Shown here: piece after piece, positions 1-7,975 of the stretch
Numbering within the stretch: the first letter of the stretch is position 1
Layout of the letters: each line of letters starts with the position of its first letter
Assembly: GCA_964630765.1 (NCBI GenBank)
Contig: CAZVXE010000016.1
Span: 1-25,636 of the forward strand
DNA length: 25,636 bases
Source of the DNA: Methanofastidiosum sp964630765
GTDB lineage: Archaea > Methanobacteriota_B > Thermococci > Methanofastidiosales > Methanofastidiosaceae
Direction: 5' to 3'
Made by a program: the position numbers and the translations under genes
The notes under the pieces: generated by a model
Seen by the model: only the letters and a program-made list of their open reading frames with translations
Told to the model about the DNA's origin: nothing
Databases searched by the model: none

Positions 1-65
1 GCGCTCTGGCACAATCTTTTGAACCTAAATGCAGGTTAATTATGTCCCACAGCCCTTATTTTTAA
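1..65 (+). CDS. C-terminal tail of an upstream gene (partial)
   Basis: Frame 3 is open from the window edge to a TAA at 63-65 and reads about 20 residues, ending in RLIMSHSPYF. The other two forward frames stop within the same stretch. The composition is plausible for a protein C-terminus, but nothing identifies the family. The gene is cut by the window edge, so its start, length and product cannot be given, and the tail may be fortuitous. Confidence 0.4.
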   Translation, partial: ALAQSFEPKCRLIMSHSPYF

Positions 66-203
66 TAAAGACTTATAGAAAAACAATCATGAAAATAATA
101 TATTCTTGGAAAAGCTGTAATACTAAAGAGCAATTCATAGATATTGTTTTCATTGGAAAAGTTATTTAAATTTGAATTTCAAATAAGGTCAAGGTGTTTT
201 TTA

Positions 204-1388
204 ATGATGCCGCTTGACGGAATTAAAGTAATAGATTTTACTGGAGCTTTGTCTGGGCCATATTGCAGCATGCTTCTAGGAGATATGGGTGCTGAAGTAA
301 TTAAGATTGAAAGACCAAAAAGAGGAGACGATTCTAGAGGTTGGGGGCCACCGTATATATCTGAAAATTTAAGCACTTATTTTGCAAGCATTAATAGAAA
401 CAAAAAAAGCATTAGCTTGAATATAAAAGAGCCTGAAGCCAAAGAAGTTATTAAAAAATTGGCCAAAGACTCTGATATTTTGTTAGAGAATTTCAGACCG
501 GGAACTATGGAAAAGCTTGGCCTTGGGTATGAAGAGATGAAGAAGATTAATGAGAAATTAATTTACTGTTCTATCTCTGGATTTGGCCAGGATGGCCCAT
601 ACAAATTCAAACCAGGTTATGACCTTATATTACAGGGTATGGGGGGGCTTATGAGTGAAACTGGTGAACCAAATGGGGGCCCAGTTAAGATAGGTATTGC
701 AGTAACAGACATCTCTGCGGGCATGTTTGCATGCTATGGTATTCTTAGCGCTATTATTGCAAGATCAAAAACTGGCAAAGGTCAATTTATCGATACTTCC
801 ATGTTAGACTGCCAAGTATCGTGGCAAACTTATTTTGCAACTGGTTATCTTTTTGCAGGGAAAATTCCATCGAGAATAGGCAGCGCTCATTCACTTATTT
901 GTCCTTACCAGTCCTTCAGAACAAAAGATATTTTCATCAACATTGCAGTTGGAAACGAAGACATGTGGAAAAAGTTCTGTGAAGTACTTGGACTTGATAT
1001 AGCGGAAGATGAAAGATTCTCAGACAATGGAAAGCGTCTAAAGAACAGAAATGAGCTTGTTAAAATAATAGAAGAGGTACTTGTAAAAAAATCGGGAGAT
1101 GAATGGCTAGTTCTTCTTGAAAAGGCAGGCATACCCTCTGGCCCTATTTATACTATTGACAGATTATTGAATGATCCCCAAGTAATCCACAGAAAAATGA
1201 TTGAAGAGGTAAACAATCCATTGTACGGAAATATAAAAATTCCAGGATTGCCTGTTAAATTATCTGAAACTGGTGGTTCAATAAAATTGCCACCTCCAGT
1301 GCTAGGGGAGCATTCTGAAGAAATTTTGAGAAATCTTGGGTATAGTCAAGATGAGATAAAATCAATGAAAGAAAAAGGCATTATTTAA
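204..1388 (+). CDS. CaiB/BaiF family (class III) CoA-transferase
   Basis: This 394-residue protein belongs to the formyl-CoA transferase/carnitine CoA-transferase family, which moves CoA between carboxylic acids through an aspartyl-CoA thioester. The N-terminus (PLDGIKVIDFTGALSGPYCS), the GAEVIKIERP segment, the ENFRPG motif and the C-terminal LGEHSEEIL are all typical. By recall of the oxalobacter-type formyl-CoA transferase, the catalytic Asp aligns with Asp169 in the VTDISAG segment, and it is present. I chose ATG 204 because family members start at this point and AAGGTG lies just upstream; an in-frame TTG at 144 adds 20 unconserved residues, and ATG 207 is also possible. The substrate cannot be told from sequence. 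The stop overlaps the stop of the convergent hypE through a shared TTAA. Confidence 0.9.
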   Translation: MMPLDGIKVIDFTGALSGPYCSMLLGDMGAEVIKIERPKRGDDSRGWGPPYISENLSTYFASINRNKKSISLNIKEPEAKEVIKKLAKDSDILLENFRPGTMEKLGLGYEEMKKINEKLIYCSISGFGQDGPYKFKPGYDLILQGMGGLMSETGEPNGGPVKIGIAVTDISAGMFACYGILSAIIARSKTGKGQFIDTSMLDCQVSWQTYFATGYLFAGKIPSRIGSAHSLICPYQSFRTKDIFINIAVGNEDMWKKFCEVLGLDIAEDERFSDNGKRLKNRNELVKIIEEVLVKKSGDEWLVLLEKAGIPSGPIYTIDRLLNDPQVIHRKMIEEVNNPLYGNIKIPGLPVKLSETGGSIKLPPPVLGEHSEEILRNLGYSQDEIKSMKEKGII

Positions 1389-2392
1389 CATACTCTTGGA
1401 ACAGGATCTGCCACAGGAGGCTCTAAAATTCTCCTCCCACCTATTACTGTTTCAAGAATTACTTTTTCTCCTTTTTTTACTTCTCCTATAACAGTAGCAT
1501 TTTTCCCGAGACGGTCCCTTCTTAAAATACCAAGAACATCTTCGGCGTCTTCTTGATGAACTGCAATCAAAACTTTGCCTTCGCATGCAATTTCCATAAA
1601 GTTTAGTCCTAGGATATCACAAATAGAGGATACCTCTTCTCGGACAGGTATTTTTTCTTCCTTGATCTCGATTCTTACGCCTGACTTTCTAGAAAATTCG
1701 TTTAATGCATTGGCAATGCCGCCTCTTGTGGGGTCTTTCATCGAATGAATTTTGTAGGGAAGTATTTTCTCTATCATCCTGTTTAGAGGTGCAACATCTG
1801 ATTTTATATTGGATAAAAATGGTATATCTTCTCTAACAGAAAGCATTGCAGCACCGTGATCCCCTACAGTTCCGGAAACTATAATCAGATCTCCTTCTCT
1901 AAGGCCTTTGTCAGAAAGTAGATTCTTTGTGTACCCAACACCCGAGGTATTTATGAAAAGATCATTTCCAGCAACTTTTGTGTCTCCGGTAATCAATGGA
2001 ACTCCTGCTTCTTTCAAAGTTTCGTCCATAGATTTTATGACTTTTCTAAATTGTTCGGTAGGAAATCCTTCGGGGAGTATAACACCTGAAGACAGTGCAA
2101 GAGGTTTTGCGCCCATGACCGATATGTCATTAATTGTTCCAGAAATCGAAAGCCTTCCAATGTCCCCCCCAGGGAAAAAAAGAGGTGTTACTGTATGGGA
2201 ATCAGTAGAAAAAACGATATGCCCATCATCAAATGGTATACTGCCGGAATCATCCATATCTGGAAGGCCGAGCCCCCCTTCAATTTTGTTCAGAGAGAAA
2301 CCATTGACGTAGAGGGACTTAATCATTGTTTCCATCATCTCCCCCCCTCCACCATGCTCTGATTTGATTATATCAGAAGTAAACTCGCCCAT
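1385..2392 (-). CDS. hypE: Hydrogenase maturation protein HypE (AIR synthase-like)
   Basis: HypE makes the cyanide ligand of [NiFe]-hydrogenases: with HypF it dehydrates a carboxamide carried on its C-terminal cysteine to a thiocyanate, which is passed on to the HypC/HypD iron. The 335-residue protein has the Gly-rich start (HGGGGEMMETMI), the FSTDSHTVTPLFFPGGDIG segment, GDTKV and DPTRGGIANALNE nucleotide-binding features, and ends in PRVC, matching the invariant PR(I/V)C tail with its acceptor cysteine. No other hyp or hydrogenase gene is nearby. The TATA box at 2416-2423 lies about 27 nt upstream of the ATG, so the mRNA is probably leaderless; no Shine-Dalgarno is evident. It shares this promoter region with the divergent S8e gene. 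Confidence 0.93.
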   Translation of the reverse strand: MGEFTSDIIKSEHGGGGEMMETMIKSLYVNGFSLNKIEGGLGLPDMDDSGSIPFDDGHIVFSTDSHTVTPLFFPGGDIGRLSISGTINDISVMGAKPLALSSGVILPEGFPTEQFRKVIKSMDETLKEAGVPLITGDTKVAGNDLFINTSGVGYTKNLLSDKGLREGDLIIVSGTVGDHGAAMLSVREDIPFLSNIKSDVAPLNRMIEKILPYKIHSMKDPTRGGIANALNEFSRKSGVRIEIKEEKIPVREEVSSICDILGLNFMEIACEGKVLIAVHQEDAEDVLGILRRDRLGKNATVIGEVKKGEKVILETVIGGRRILEPPVADPVPRVC

Positions 2393-2415
2393 ATGGGATT
2401 AGATTATAGGAAAAC

Positions 2416-2423
2416 TTTATAAA
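2416..2423. promoter_or_regulatory. Palindromic TATA box shared by divergent hypE and rps8e
   Basis: TTTATAAA is its own reverse complement. Measured from its centre, the hypE ATG is about 27 nt away on the minus strand and the S8e GTG about 44 nt away on the plus strand. Archaeal transcription usually starts about 25-27 nt from the TATA centre, so one box could serve both directions: leaderless for hypE, and with a leader of roughly 18 nt containing AGGTGAT for S8e. A second AT-rich box at about 2447-2453 is too close to the S8e start to drive it. Confidence 0.55.
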
Positions 2424-2462
2424 CATTGTTAGACCTTTTAGGCCAGATATAAAGGTGATTAT

Positions 2463-2837
2463 GTGTCAATTTGGCAGGCTAGATCAAAAAGGAAATTCAC
2501 TGGTGGAAGAATCACACAGGCGAGAAAAAAACTAAAGAGAGAACTTGGTAGAGAATCAACTTTTACTGCAATCGGGGAAGTTAGCAAGAAAAAGGTAAGA
2601 TGTTTGGGCGGAACTGAAAAAATAAAGCTCATGAAGACTGACTATTCCAATCTACTTACAAAAGAAGGTTACAAGAAAGCAAAGATCACAGGTGTTGCAG
2701 ACAACCCAGCAAACAGGCACTTCGTTAGAAGAAGCATTATTACAAAGGGCGCAATAATAAACACAGAACTTGGGAAAGCAAGAGTTACTTCAAGACCTGG
2801 GCAGGATGGAGTAATTAACGCCGTTTTAGTTGAATAA
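2463..2837 (+). CDS. rps8e: 30S ribosomal protein S8e
   Basis: S8e is a small-subunit ribosomal protein found in archaea and eukaryotes and absent from bacteria. The 124-residue protein starts SIWQARSKRKFTGGR, the hallmark N-terminus of the family (WQ-x-RS-x-RK-x-TGG), and is highly basic. It continues through the conserved NPANRHFVRR segment to the terminal GQDGVINAVLVE. Length fits archaeal S8e. The start is a GTG at 2463, preceded by AGGTGAT at 2453-2459. It is transcribed away from hypE, and a T-rich stretch follows the stop. Confidence 0.97.
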   Translation: MSIWQARSKRKFTGGRITQARKKLKRELGRESTFTAIGEVSKKKVRCLGGTEKIKLMKTDYSNLLTKEGYKKAKITGVADNPANRHFVRRSIITKGAIINTELGKARVTSRPGQDGVINAVLVE

Positions 2838-2952
2838 ATTTTCTTTTTGAGATTATTTAACCTCTTTTTTAGAGAAAAGTTTAAATAAGACTTTTTATTA
2901 ATAATTTTAAGTTTAATTTTTGCCTTTTTCGGCAATCCAAGGAGGTATTATT

Positions 2953-3174
2953 ATGAGAGAGCCAGAAGAACTTCCTCTAGCTCCCCTTGAAAGACTACTT
3001 AGAAAAGAAGGGGCAGAAAGAGTTTCAGAAGATGCATGCAAAGTATTAGGCGTTGCTCTTGAGGACTATTCAAGAATAATAGCAAGAAAGGCGAAAGATT
3101 ATTCGGCCCATGCTAAAAGAAAAACCATAAAGGCAGAGGATATAGAACTCGCCTTAAGGGATTTAAATATTTAA
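2953..3174 (+). CDS. Archaeal histone (HMfB-like)
   Basis: This 73-residue protein is a single histone fold of the HMf type, which dimerises and wraps DNA in archaeal chromatin. The LPLAPLERLLRKEGAERVS start, the central long helix (ALEDYSRIIARKAKDYSAHA) and the KRKTIKAEDIELALRDL end all match archaeal histones, including the lysine/arginine-rich loop that contacts DNA. ATG 2953 was chosen because AAGGAGGT at 2939-2946 is the strongest Shine-Dalgarno in this part of the window and the protein then begins as the family does. An in-frame start at 2920 would add 11 unrelated residues. An AT-rich TATA-like element lies around 2879-2888. Confidence 0.96.
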   Translation: MREPEELPLAPLERLLRKEGAERVSEDACKVLGVALEDYSRIIARKAKDYSAHAKRKTIKAEDIELALRDLNI

Positions 3175-3235
3175 TTTTTTTCTTTAATTGATAGAAAATT
3201 TTATATTTGATACTGTTTCCCGATTGGTGAGGTAA

Positions 3236-3403
3236 ATGGAAAAGAAAATTAAAAAATGCTCAAATTGTCAGACTGAATTCGATATAAAAGACAAGAATCG
3301 GATAGTCCTAGAGTTGTGGAAGGATAAAAAACACCTCACTAGACTTTATTTTTGTAGTAAGAACTGTTTTGTTTCTTTCTTAAAAGATAAAAAAGTCATA
3401 TGA
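3236..3403 (+). CDS. 55-residue zinc-finger protein, TRASH/MYM-like
   Basis: A short ORF of 55 residues with GGTGAGG just before its ATG. It has a CSNC pair (Cys8, Cys11) and, after a spacer, FCSKNC (Cys40, Cys44), followed by FVSFL. The aromatic-CS-x2-C-x3-FL ending resembles TRASH/MYM-type treble-clef zinc fingers, which occur in small metal-handling or regulatory proteins; this assignment is by motif only. Its TGA overlaps ATG 3400 and the next gene's likely ATG is at 3412, so the two are translationally coupled. Lys-rich composition outside the cysteines may mean nucleic acid or protein binding. Function unknown. Confidence 0.72.
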   Translation: MEKKIKKCSNCQTEFDIKDKNRIVLELWKDKKHLTRLYFCSKNCFVSFLKDKKVI

Positions 3404-3411
3404 GGTATTTT

Positions 3412-3747
3412 ATGTCAAAGGAAAAACTAAAAGGCATAAGAAGGTCTCTTTTAGAGCAAAAGTATAGATTTGATCTTGGTAGGCAGTTTTTGGTCTACGT
3501 AAACTTTGCACTGCTTATCATAGCAGCGTCTGATAAGATAAAACTTATCATTGATCTAAAAACTACCGAGCTTCTATTGGTGCTTGTCCCTCTGTCTTTT
3601 ATTGCAACCTACATATTGGGATACATTCTTGATAAATTTGTTAAGTTTCCACAGGCTACACAGATGGTTGAGGCAAAAAGAAGCCCTTATACCTTGATGA
3701 CACAGGAAAAACTTGACAAAATTATAGAATTACTTGAAAAACAATAG
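3412..3747 (+). CDS. Small membrane protein of unknown function
   Basis: I do not recognise the family. The 111-residue product has a basic N-terminus (KEKLKGIRRSLLEQK), two predicted membrane segments (about residues 25-42 and 55-80), and a charged C-terminal tail ending in TQEKLDKIIELLEKQ that may form a short coiled coil. ATG 3412 follows GAGGT at 3402-3406 with good spacing; ATG 3400, overlapping the stop of the upstream zinc-finger gene, would add four residues. The overlap implies one operon, so the zinc-finger protein may act with this membrane protein. Confidence 0.75.
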   Translation: MSKEKLKGIRRSLLEQKYRFDLGRQFLVYVNFALLIIAASDKIKLIIDLKTTELLLVLVPLSFIATYILGYILDKFVKFPQATQMVEAKRSPYTLMTQEKLDKIIELLEKQ

Positions 3748-3798
3748 GAAAAACTTATATTCAAACAATACTATAAAAATATATTATAAGGGGATTTT

Positions 3799-4092
3799 AT
3801 GGGTAAGATTGCAGCAACTAGATTAAGAGACAAGATGATTGTAACTGAACAGGGCCATGAAATAGGGACCCTTTTTGACATGGTCATAAATGAGGATACA
3901 GGAGAGCTCATAGCTCTTGTCGTAGAACCTACAACTGATGTCATTTTGGACAATATGATAACGGACAAGGAAAATCTAGTTCTTGTTCCATTTAGCGCTG
4001 TAAGGGCTGTCAAAGACTTCATTATAGTTGACGTCAGAAGAATTCCAAAGAAGAGCGAAAGGGTAGGAATGTTCGCAAAGGTTCCCGAATAA
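3799..4092 (+). CDS. PRC-barrel domain protein
   Basis: This 97-residue protein is a stand-alone PRC barrel, a small beta-barrel fold found in RimM, in photosynthetic reaction-centre H subunits and in many short archaeal proteins of unknown role. Supporting features are the opening MGKIAATRLRDKMIVTEQG, the GHEIGTLFDMVINEDTGELIALVVEP block typical of the fold, and ENLVLVPFSAVRAVKDFIIV. AAGGGG at 3788-3793 precedes the ATG. A TATA-like CTTATATT lies upstream near 3753-3760, so it is likely its own unit. A role in RNA processing or cell division has been proposed for some archaeal members; nothing here decides. Confidence 0.88.
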   Translation: MGKIAATRLRDKMIVTEQGHEIGTLFDMVINEDTGELIALVVEPTTDVILDNMITDKENLVLVPFSAVRAVKDFIIVDVRRIPKKSERVGMFAKVPE

Positions 4093-4093
4093 A

Positions 4094-4297
4094 TTATTTT
4101 TTTATCTTCTTTTCTATTCTAAGTTCCATTAACCTCTTTATTACCAAGTAAGCAATAGAAAAAGTAATGGCCCCTATTAGAGGCGTTATATAATCATTAT
4201 TCTTAAATAAAATAAAGTTAATACCTATGAAAAATATAAAATAGATGAATGCTAAAAGGATTGCATATAAGATAGAATTCATTTCATTTAATCGCAT
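4094..4297 (-). CDS. Small two-helix membrane protein
   Basis: A 67-residue ORF convergent with the PRC-barrel gene, one nucleotide between the stops. It has two hydrophobic segments (about residues 8-29 and 37-53) and a Lys/Arg-rich C-terminus (RLMELRIEKKIKK). No family is recognised. Support for it being real comes from a TATA-like element at 4321-4328 on this strand, placed about 27 nt upstream of the ATG as for other apparently leaderless genes in the window. An internal Met at residue 6 is an alternative start. Confidence 0.55.
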   Translation of the reverse strand: MRLNEMNSILYAILLAFIYFIFFIGINFILFKNNDYITPLIGAITFSIAYLVIKRLMELRIEKKIKK

Positions 4298-4388
4298 GAG
4301 ATTCTTTTCATCGTTATGACTTATATTTCTAGCCCTTTTATTCTAAAACTTAGATAATTTTTTATCCATAGACATGAAAAGTAGTTTC

Positions 4389-5093
4389 ATGAAACTATTA
4401 GGATTCATTGGTGGGATGAACTGGCAGTCAACAGTTGAATATTATAAAAATATCAACAATCTCATAAATGATAAGCTTGGCGGAAATCATTCTGCAAGAC
4501 TAATTGTGTATTCAGTTGACTTTGAAGAGATTCTGACTCTTGAGATGCAAAATAACTGGGGTTTAATCAAAGATAAAATGATCGAAATATCTAAGAATCT
4601 TGAAAAGGCAGGCGCCGAAGGGATTGTCATATGTTCAAACACTATGCATTTGATAGCAGATGACCTAGAAAAAGTGAGCAAGATTCCTATAATAAATGTA
4701 ATAGATGCAACAGCTGAAGAGATAAAGAAAAATAGGATTAATTCTGTAGGGCTTCTTGGTACGAAGTTCACAATGGAAGCCAAATTCTATAAGAATAGGC
4801 TAACAGAAAGACATGGCTTAAATGTTTTAGTTCCAGGCCCAAATGATATAGAGATAATCAATACTATAATTTACAAAGAATTGGCATATGGAAAGATAAA
4901 CTTGACCTCTAAAAAAGAAATCAAAAGAATAGTGGAAGAACTTGTGTTAGATGGCGCAGAAGGCATAATATTGGGCTGTACTGAACTTCCAATGATTATT
5001 AAGCCAGATGAAGTTGATGCGCCCCTATTTGATACTTTAAAGATACACATGTTGGCGGCCATGAATTTCTCATTGGATGGATATCAAGGGTAA
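4389..5093 (+). CDS. Aspartate/glutamate racemase family protein
   Basis: A PLP-independent amino-acid racemase fold of about 234 residues. The N-terminus LGFIGGMNWQSTVEYYKNIN and the HSARLIVYSVDF segment match aspartate racemases closely. Both catalytic cysteines are present: Cys82 in ICSNTMHL and Cys197 in GCTELPM. I place the start at ATG 4389, where the family begins; ATG 4374 adds five residues and would suit a leaderless transcript. D-amino acid production or turnover is the likely role, with aspartate the best guess for substrate. It stands alone, divergent from the small membrane protein gene. Confidence 0.9.
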   Translation: MKLLGFIGGMNWQSTVEYYKNINNLINDKLGGNHSARLIVYSVDFEEILTLEMQNNWGLIKDKMIEISKNLEKAGAEGIVICSNTMHLIADDLEKVSKIPIINVIDATAEEIKKNRINSVGLLGTKFTMEAKFYKNRLTERHGLNVLVPGPNDIEIINTIIYKELAYGKINLTSKKEIKRIVEELVLDGAEGIILGCTELPMIIKPDEVDAPLFDTLKIHMLAAMNFSLDGYQG

Positions 5094-5138
5094 AATATAT
5101 TAAGGAGTCAAAAAAAACTCTGTGCGGGGGAGACTATC

Positions 5139-5324
5139 ATGAAAAAAGAAAAGATAAAGGAACAACAAATAAAACAGAAGAAATCAAAATCAGAAGCAAG
5201 AAATATGCTCATCGGCGTTGGTTTGGGTATCCTCTTTGGATTAATATTTGGCAACTTTATACTTGGTGCAATAATGGCACTCGTAATCGTTATGATCCTA
5301 GAAATTGGCGTTAAAGATAAATAA
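5139..5324 (+). CDS. Small Gly-rich membrane protein
   Basis: This 61-residue ORF has a highly basic N-terminal third (KKEKIKEQQIKQKKSKSEAR) followed by two adjoining hydrophobic, glycine-rich segments (about residues 23-36 and 40-57) with a GxGLGxLFGLIFGN pattern that suggests a tight helical hairpin. GGGGGAG at 5126-5132 is a good ribosome site. It lies 45 nt after the racemase and may be cotranscribed. Family not recognised. It ends 4 nt from the convergent rnhB stop. Confidence 0.65.
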   Translation: MKKEKIKEQQIKQKKSKSEARNMLIGVGLGILFGLIFGNFILGAIMALVIVMILEIGVKDK

Positions 5325-5328
5325 AAAG

Positions 5329-5991
5329 CTAAAAGAGTTTTCTCTGGCTAACAGAGCATTTAATATTAGTTAAAGTTTTCCATTCTGTTCTCACAAAATC
5401 AGGAAAACTATTATTTAATTTATAGTAATCTTCAAGAAATTTTATGGTCTTTGGGTCGCTGGGATAGCCACTTCCAAATGAAACATCCTCATCTTCTTCT
5501 ATTTTTTTTATAAGCTCATCCCTCTTCACTTTTGCAAGTATCGAAGCGGCTGCAACTATTGGATATTTATCTTCGGCCTTGTGGGAAGCTATGATCTCAC
5601 ATGAAGCAAATTCATCGCCAAGTGCTTCTTTTAGATTATCAGAAAACCTGTTTGCATTAACATCACATGAATCACATATCGCCCTATTTATTGGAGCTTT
5701 AAGTCCAACAATAGCTTCCTTGAAAGCTAAAAGCTCAATCTCATTTAGAGTGTAGTTCTTCATCTCCTTGTTTAGAAAATTAGGGCTCAACACCTTAAAA
5801 TAATATTTTCCTTGAAGACCTAATATTTCTGAAAATAATTCTTTTCTCCTTTTTGCAGTAAGTTTCTTTGAATCTTTTACGCCGAGGGATTCAATTTGTT
5901 TAAGTTTGTCTTCAGATATTGAGAAAGCAGCCACCACAAGAGGGCCTATGACAGGACCCCTTCCTGCTTCATCTACACCGCACACCTGCAT
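5329..5991 (-). CDS. rnhB: Ribonuclease HII
   Basis: RNase HII cleaves the RNA strand of RNA-DNA hybrids and excises single ribonucleotides from DNA. The 220-residue protein starts with GVDEAGRGPVIGPLVVAA (Asp7, Glu8) and has Asp107 in the CDSCDVN segment and the AAASILAKVKRDELI signature. Where most archaeal members have HKAD before YP, this one reads HKAEDKYP, so the fourth carboxylate would be Glu140 or the adjacent Asp141. Length fits archaeal RNase HII. It is the last gene of the minus-strand run, 5 nt after nikR, so its transcription may depend on the metal-transport promoter. Confidence 0.95.
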   Translation of the reverse strand: MQVCGVDEAGRGPVIGPLVVAAFSISEDKLKQIESLGVKDSKKLTAKRRKELFSEILGLQGKYYFKVLSPNFLNKEMKNYTLNEIELLAFKEAIVGLKAPINRAICDSCDVNANRFSDNLKEALGDEFASCEIIASHKAEDKYPIVAAASILAKVKRDELIKKIEEDEDVSFGSGYPSDPKTIKFLEDYYKLNNSFPDFVRTEWKTLTNIKCSVSQRKLF

Positions 5992-5996
5992 TTACT

Positions 5997-6389
5997 TTAA
6001 ACCTCCGTAGAGAGTAAAGCATGTCTTACTGCCTTGACACCACTTAGACCTTTTAGTTCAGTCAAAAACTCTTTAATCTCTTTTGTCTCACCTTTTAGAA
6101 TAAAAATCTCAAGACAGTTTTTTTCATCCAGATGTGTGTGCAAAGTTGTCTCAACTACATGTTCGTATTTGTGGTGGATAGTGTTCAATGGACTTTCTGA
6201 TTTCTTACTCGAGATAACCATACCAGTGACTACCAAAGGCCCTTTTCCTTCTTCCCAGACTTCAGTTGTGACATAATCCCTCAATGCTTCCCTAAAGATT
6301 TCAGACCTAGTTGAAAATCCTTTGACAGCGAGCAATTTATCGAGTTTATCGAGTAGTTCATCGTTAATTGAAATACTTATAACAGACAT
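5997..6389 (-). CDS. nikR: Nickel-responsive regulator NikR
   Basis: NikR is a ribbon-helix-helix repressor that binds DNA when loaded with nickel. Residues 1-45 form the RHH domain (SVISISINDELLDKLDKLL...RSEIFREALRDYV). The C-terminal ACT-like domain carries the nickel site: a His in IHHKYEH, then LHTHLDEKNC, giving the four ligands equivalent to E. coli His76, His87, His89 and Cys95 with exact spacing. At 130 residues the length is standard. It sits 23 nt behind the ABC permease and 5 nt before rnhB. Being in the transporter operon suggests it regulates that operon, and so itself, in response to nickel. Confidence 0.95.
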   Translation of the reverse strand: MSVISISINDELLDKLDKLLAVKGFSTRSEIFREALRDYVTTEVWEEGKGPLVVTGMVISSKKSESPLNTIHHKYEHVVETTLHTHLDEKNCLEIFILKGETKEIKEFLTELKGLSGVKAVRHALLSTEV

Positions 6390-6412
6390 TCAATCCCTTC
6401 TAAAATTAACTA

Positions 6413-7213
6413 TTATTTTCTTATTAAAGACTTTATCCCTAAAATCCCAAGATAGGATATACCTGAAACAAGGACAATTGTGGCCCCAGATGGTTGATTA
6501 AGGAAGAAAGACATAGCGATTCCTATAAGCATATAGAATATTCCGATAAGAATGGAGAATATTATCATTTTTTTGAGACTGTTTGTAAAGATACTAGCCG
6601 TTGCTGCGGGAAGTGTGAGAAGTGCCATGGCCAAGATAATCCCGACAACACTTACTAGGACTACAACAGTCAACGCTACAAGAGATAGCAAAACAATATA
6701 GGTCTTCATTACGGGAACATTTGTTACTTCAGAAAATTCTTCATCAAATGAGAAAGCAAGAAACTCGTTATATCTAATAAAAACTATGAGAGCAATAATA
6801 ATGTTTAGAGCGATCATAATCAATATATCTATCCTTGAAACAGTGAGTATATTTCCGAATAGATAGCTAGCAAGATCAGGCACATATCCTGGTGTTTGGT
6901 ATATCATGAATATCCCAAATGCCATCCCAATCGCCCACATTGCACCGATTAAGGTGTCCTCACGTTGGTATGCTTTTTTGGATATAATCCCAAGTATGGA
7001 ACTTGAAAAAACACTGAAGATAATTGCAGTTAAAAGAGGATTGTATCCTAAAAATAATCCTAGACCTATCCCACCAAATGCAGCGTGCGATATGCCTCCA
7101 GATATGAAGACTAATCTTTTGACTACCACATATGAGCCTATTACACCGCAAGCAATTGCAGCCAAGACCCCTGCCATAACTGCATTTTGGAAAAAGACGT
7201 ATTGAAATACCAT
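6413..7213 (-). CDS. Metal ABC transporter permease (ZnuB/MntB family)
   Basis: A 266-residue polytopic membrane protein with about eight hydrophobic segments, the channel component of a cluster A-I metal importer for Zn, Mn, Fe or related ions. Typical features are the N-terminal FQNAVMAGVLAAIACGVIGSYVVVKRLVFISGGISHAAFGGIGLG block and the VSVVGIILAMALLTLPAATA motif near the ATPase-coupling region. The ATG shares one base with the TGA of the upstream ATPase gene (TGATG), so the two are translationally coupled. The metal cannot be read from the permease; the nikR downstream makes nickel worth considering. Confidence 0.93.
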   Translation of the reverse strand: MVFQYVFFQNAVMAGVLAAIACGVIGSYVVVKRLVFISGGISHAAFGGIGLGLFLGYNPLLTAIIFSVFSSSILGIISKKAYQREDTLIGAMWAIGMAFGIFMIYQTPGYVPDLASYLFGNILTVSRIDILIMIALNIIIALIVFIRYNEFLAFSFDEEFSEVTNVPVMKTYIVLLSLVALTVVVLVSVVGIILAMALLTLPAATASIFTNSLKKMIIFSILIGIFYMLIGIAMSFFLNQPSGATIVLVSGISYLGILGIKSLIRK

Positions 7214-7971
7214 CAGTCTTCATGCTCCTTCAAAACTCTATGCGGTATGCCATGCCCTATAAGTTCTATTGGGCATCCATATAACTTTTCAAATACTTTT
7301 GGAGGTATGTTTTTCTCGCCGTGATAATGAAGTGTTTTATTGATACAGCCAATTGTTTTAACATGTGACGATATGGCCCCGGTATCATGGGTAACAAGTA
7401 TGATGGCCATTTTTTCAGAAAGCTCGTGAAGGAAATCATAAAAATCAGTTTCCGCCTGAACATCAATATTGGAAGTTGGTTCATCAAGCAAAAGAAGTTT
7501 GGGCTCTGTTGCTAGGGCTCTTGCTATTAGGACTCTTTGAAGCTGGCCCCCGGACAATTTTCCAATTTGGATATTTCTAATATCTGCAATACCCATTATG
7601 TTCATGGCTTTGCCCGCTATTTTTCTATCTGCTCCAGAATATCTTCTCAAGAAATCAGTGTGCCCTATCCTGCCACTAAGGATCACTTGCTCAACATTAA
7701 TTGGAAAGTTCCGATCAACTAGGGTATACTGCGGAACATATCCGACATATTTCCTTCCTTCTTTTGGATTCTTATCAAAAAGAGAAATGGTGCCTTCTGT
7801 AGGATTTAGGAGGCCAAGGATAATTTTCAAAAGTGTTGATTTCCCCCCGCCGTTTGGCCCTATTATCCCGAGAAAATCATCATCATAAACTGTAAGATTG
7901 ATATCTTCTAGAACTCTATGGTCTCCGTAATCAAACGATAGATTCTCTATTCGGATAATTTCATTTTTCAT
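7213..7971 (-). CDS. Metal ABC transporter ATP-binding protein (ZnuC/MntA-type ATPase)
   Basis: This 252-residue protein is a complete ABC ATPase. It has Walker A (GPNGGGKS, residues 38-45), Q-loop (YVPQY, about 78-82), signature LSGGQ (139-143), Walker B with LLDEP (161-165) and the H-loop in LVTHD. The sequence around the signature (GKLSGGQLQRVLIARALA) is typical of metal-type importers. It begins 4 nt after the binding-protein stop and overlaps the permease by one base. The C-terminal extension with CINKTLHYHG is usual for the ZnuC group. Confidence 0.95.
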   Translation of the reverse strand: MKNEIIRIENLSFDYGDHRVLEDINLTVYDDDFLGIIGPNGGGKSTLLKIILGLLNPTEGTISLFDKNPKEGRKYVGYVPQYTLVDRNFPINVEQVILSGRIGHTDFLRRYSGADRKIAGKAMNIMGIADIRNIQIGKLSGGQLQRVLIARALATEPKLLLLDEPTSNIDVQAETDFYDFLHELSEKMAIILVTHDTGAISSHVKTIGCINKTLHYHGEKNIPPKVFEKLYGCPIELIGHGIPHRVLKEHED

Positions 7972-7975
7972 AATA

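Noticed and set aside
144..203. TTG start for the CoA-transferase
   Set aside because: The extra 20 residues do not belong to the family, and ATG 204 restores the conserved N-terminus with a ribosome site.
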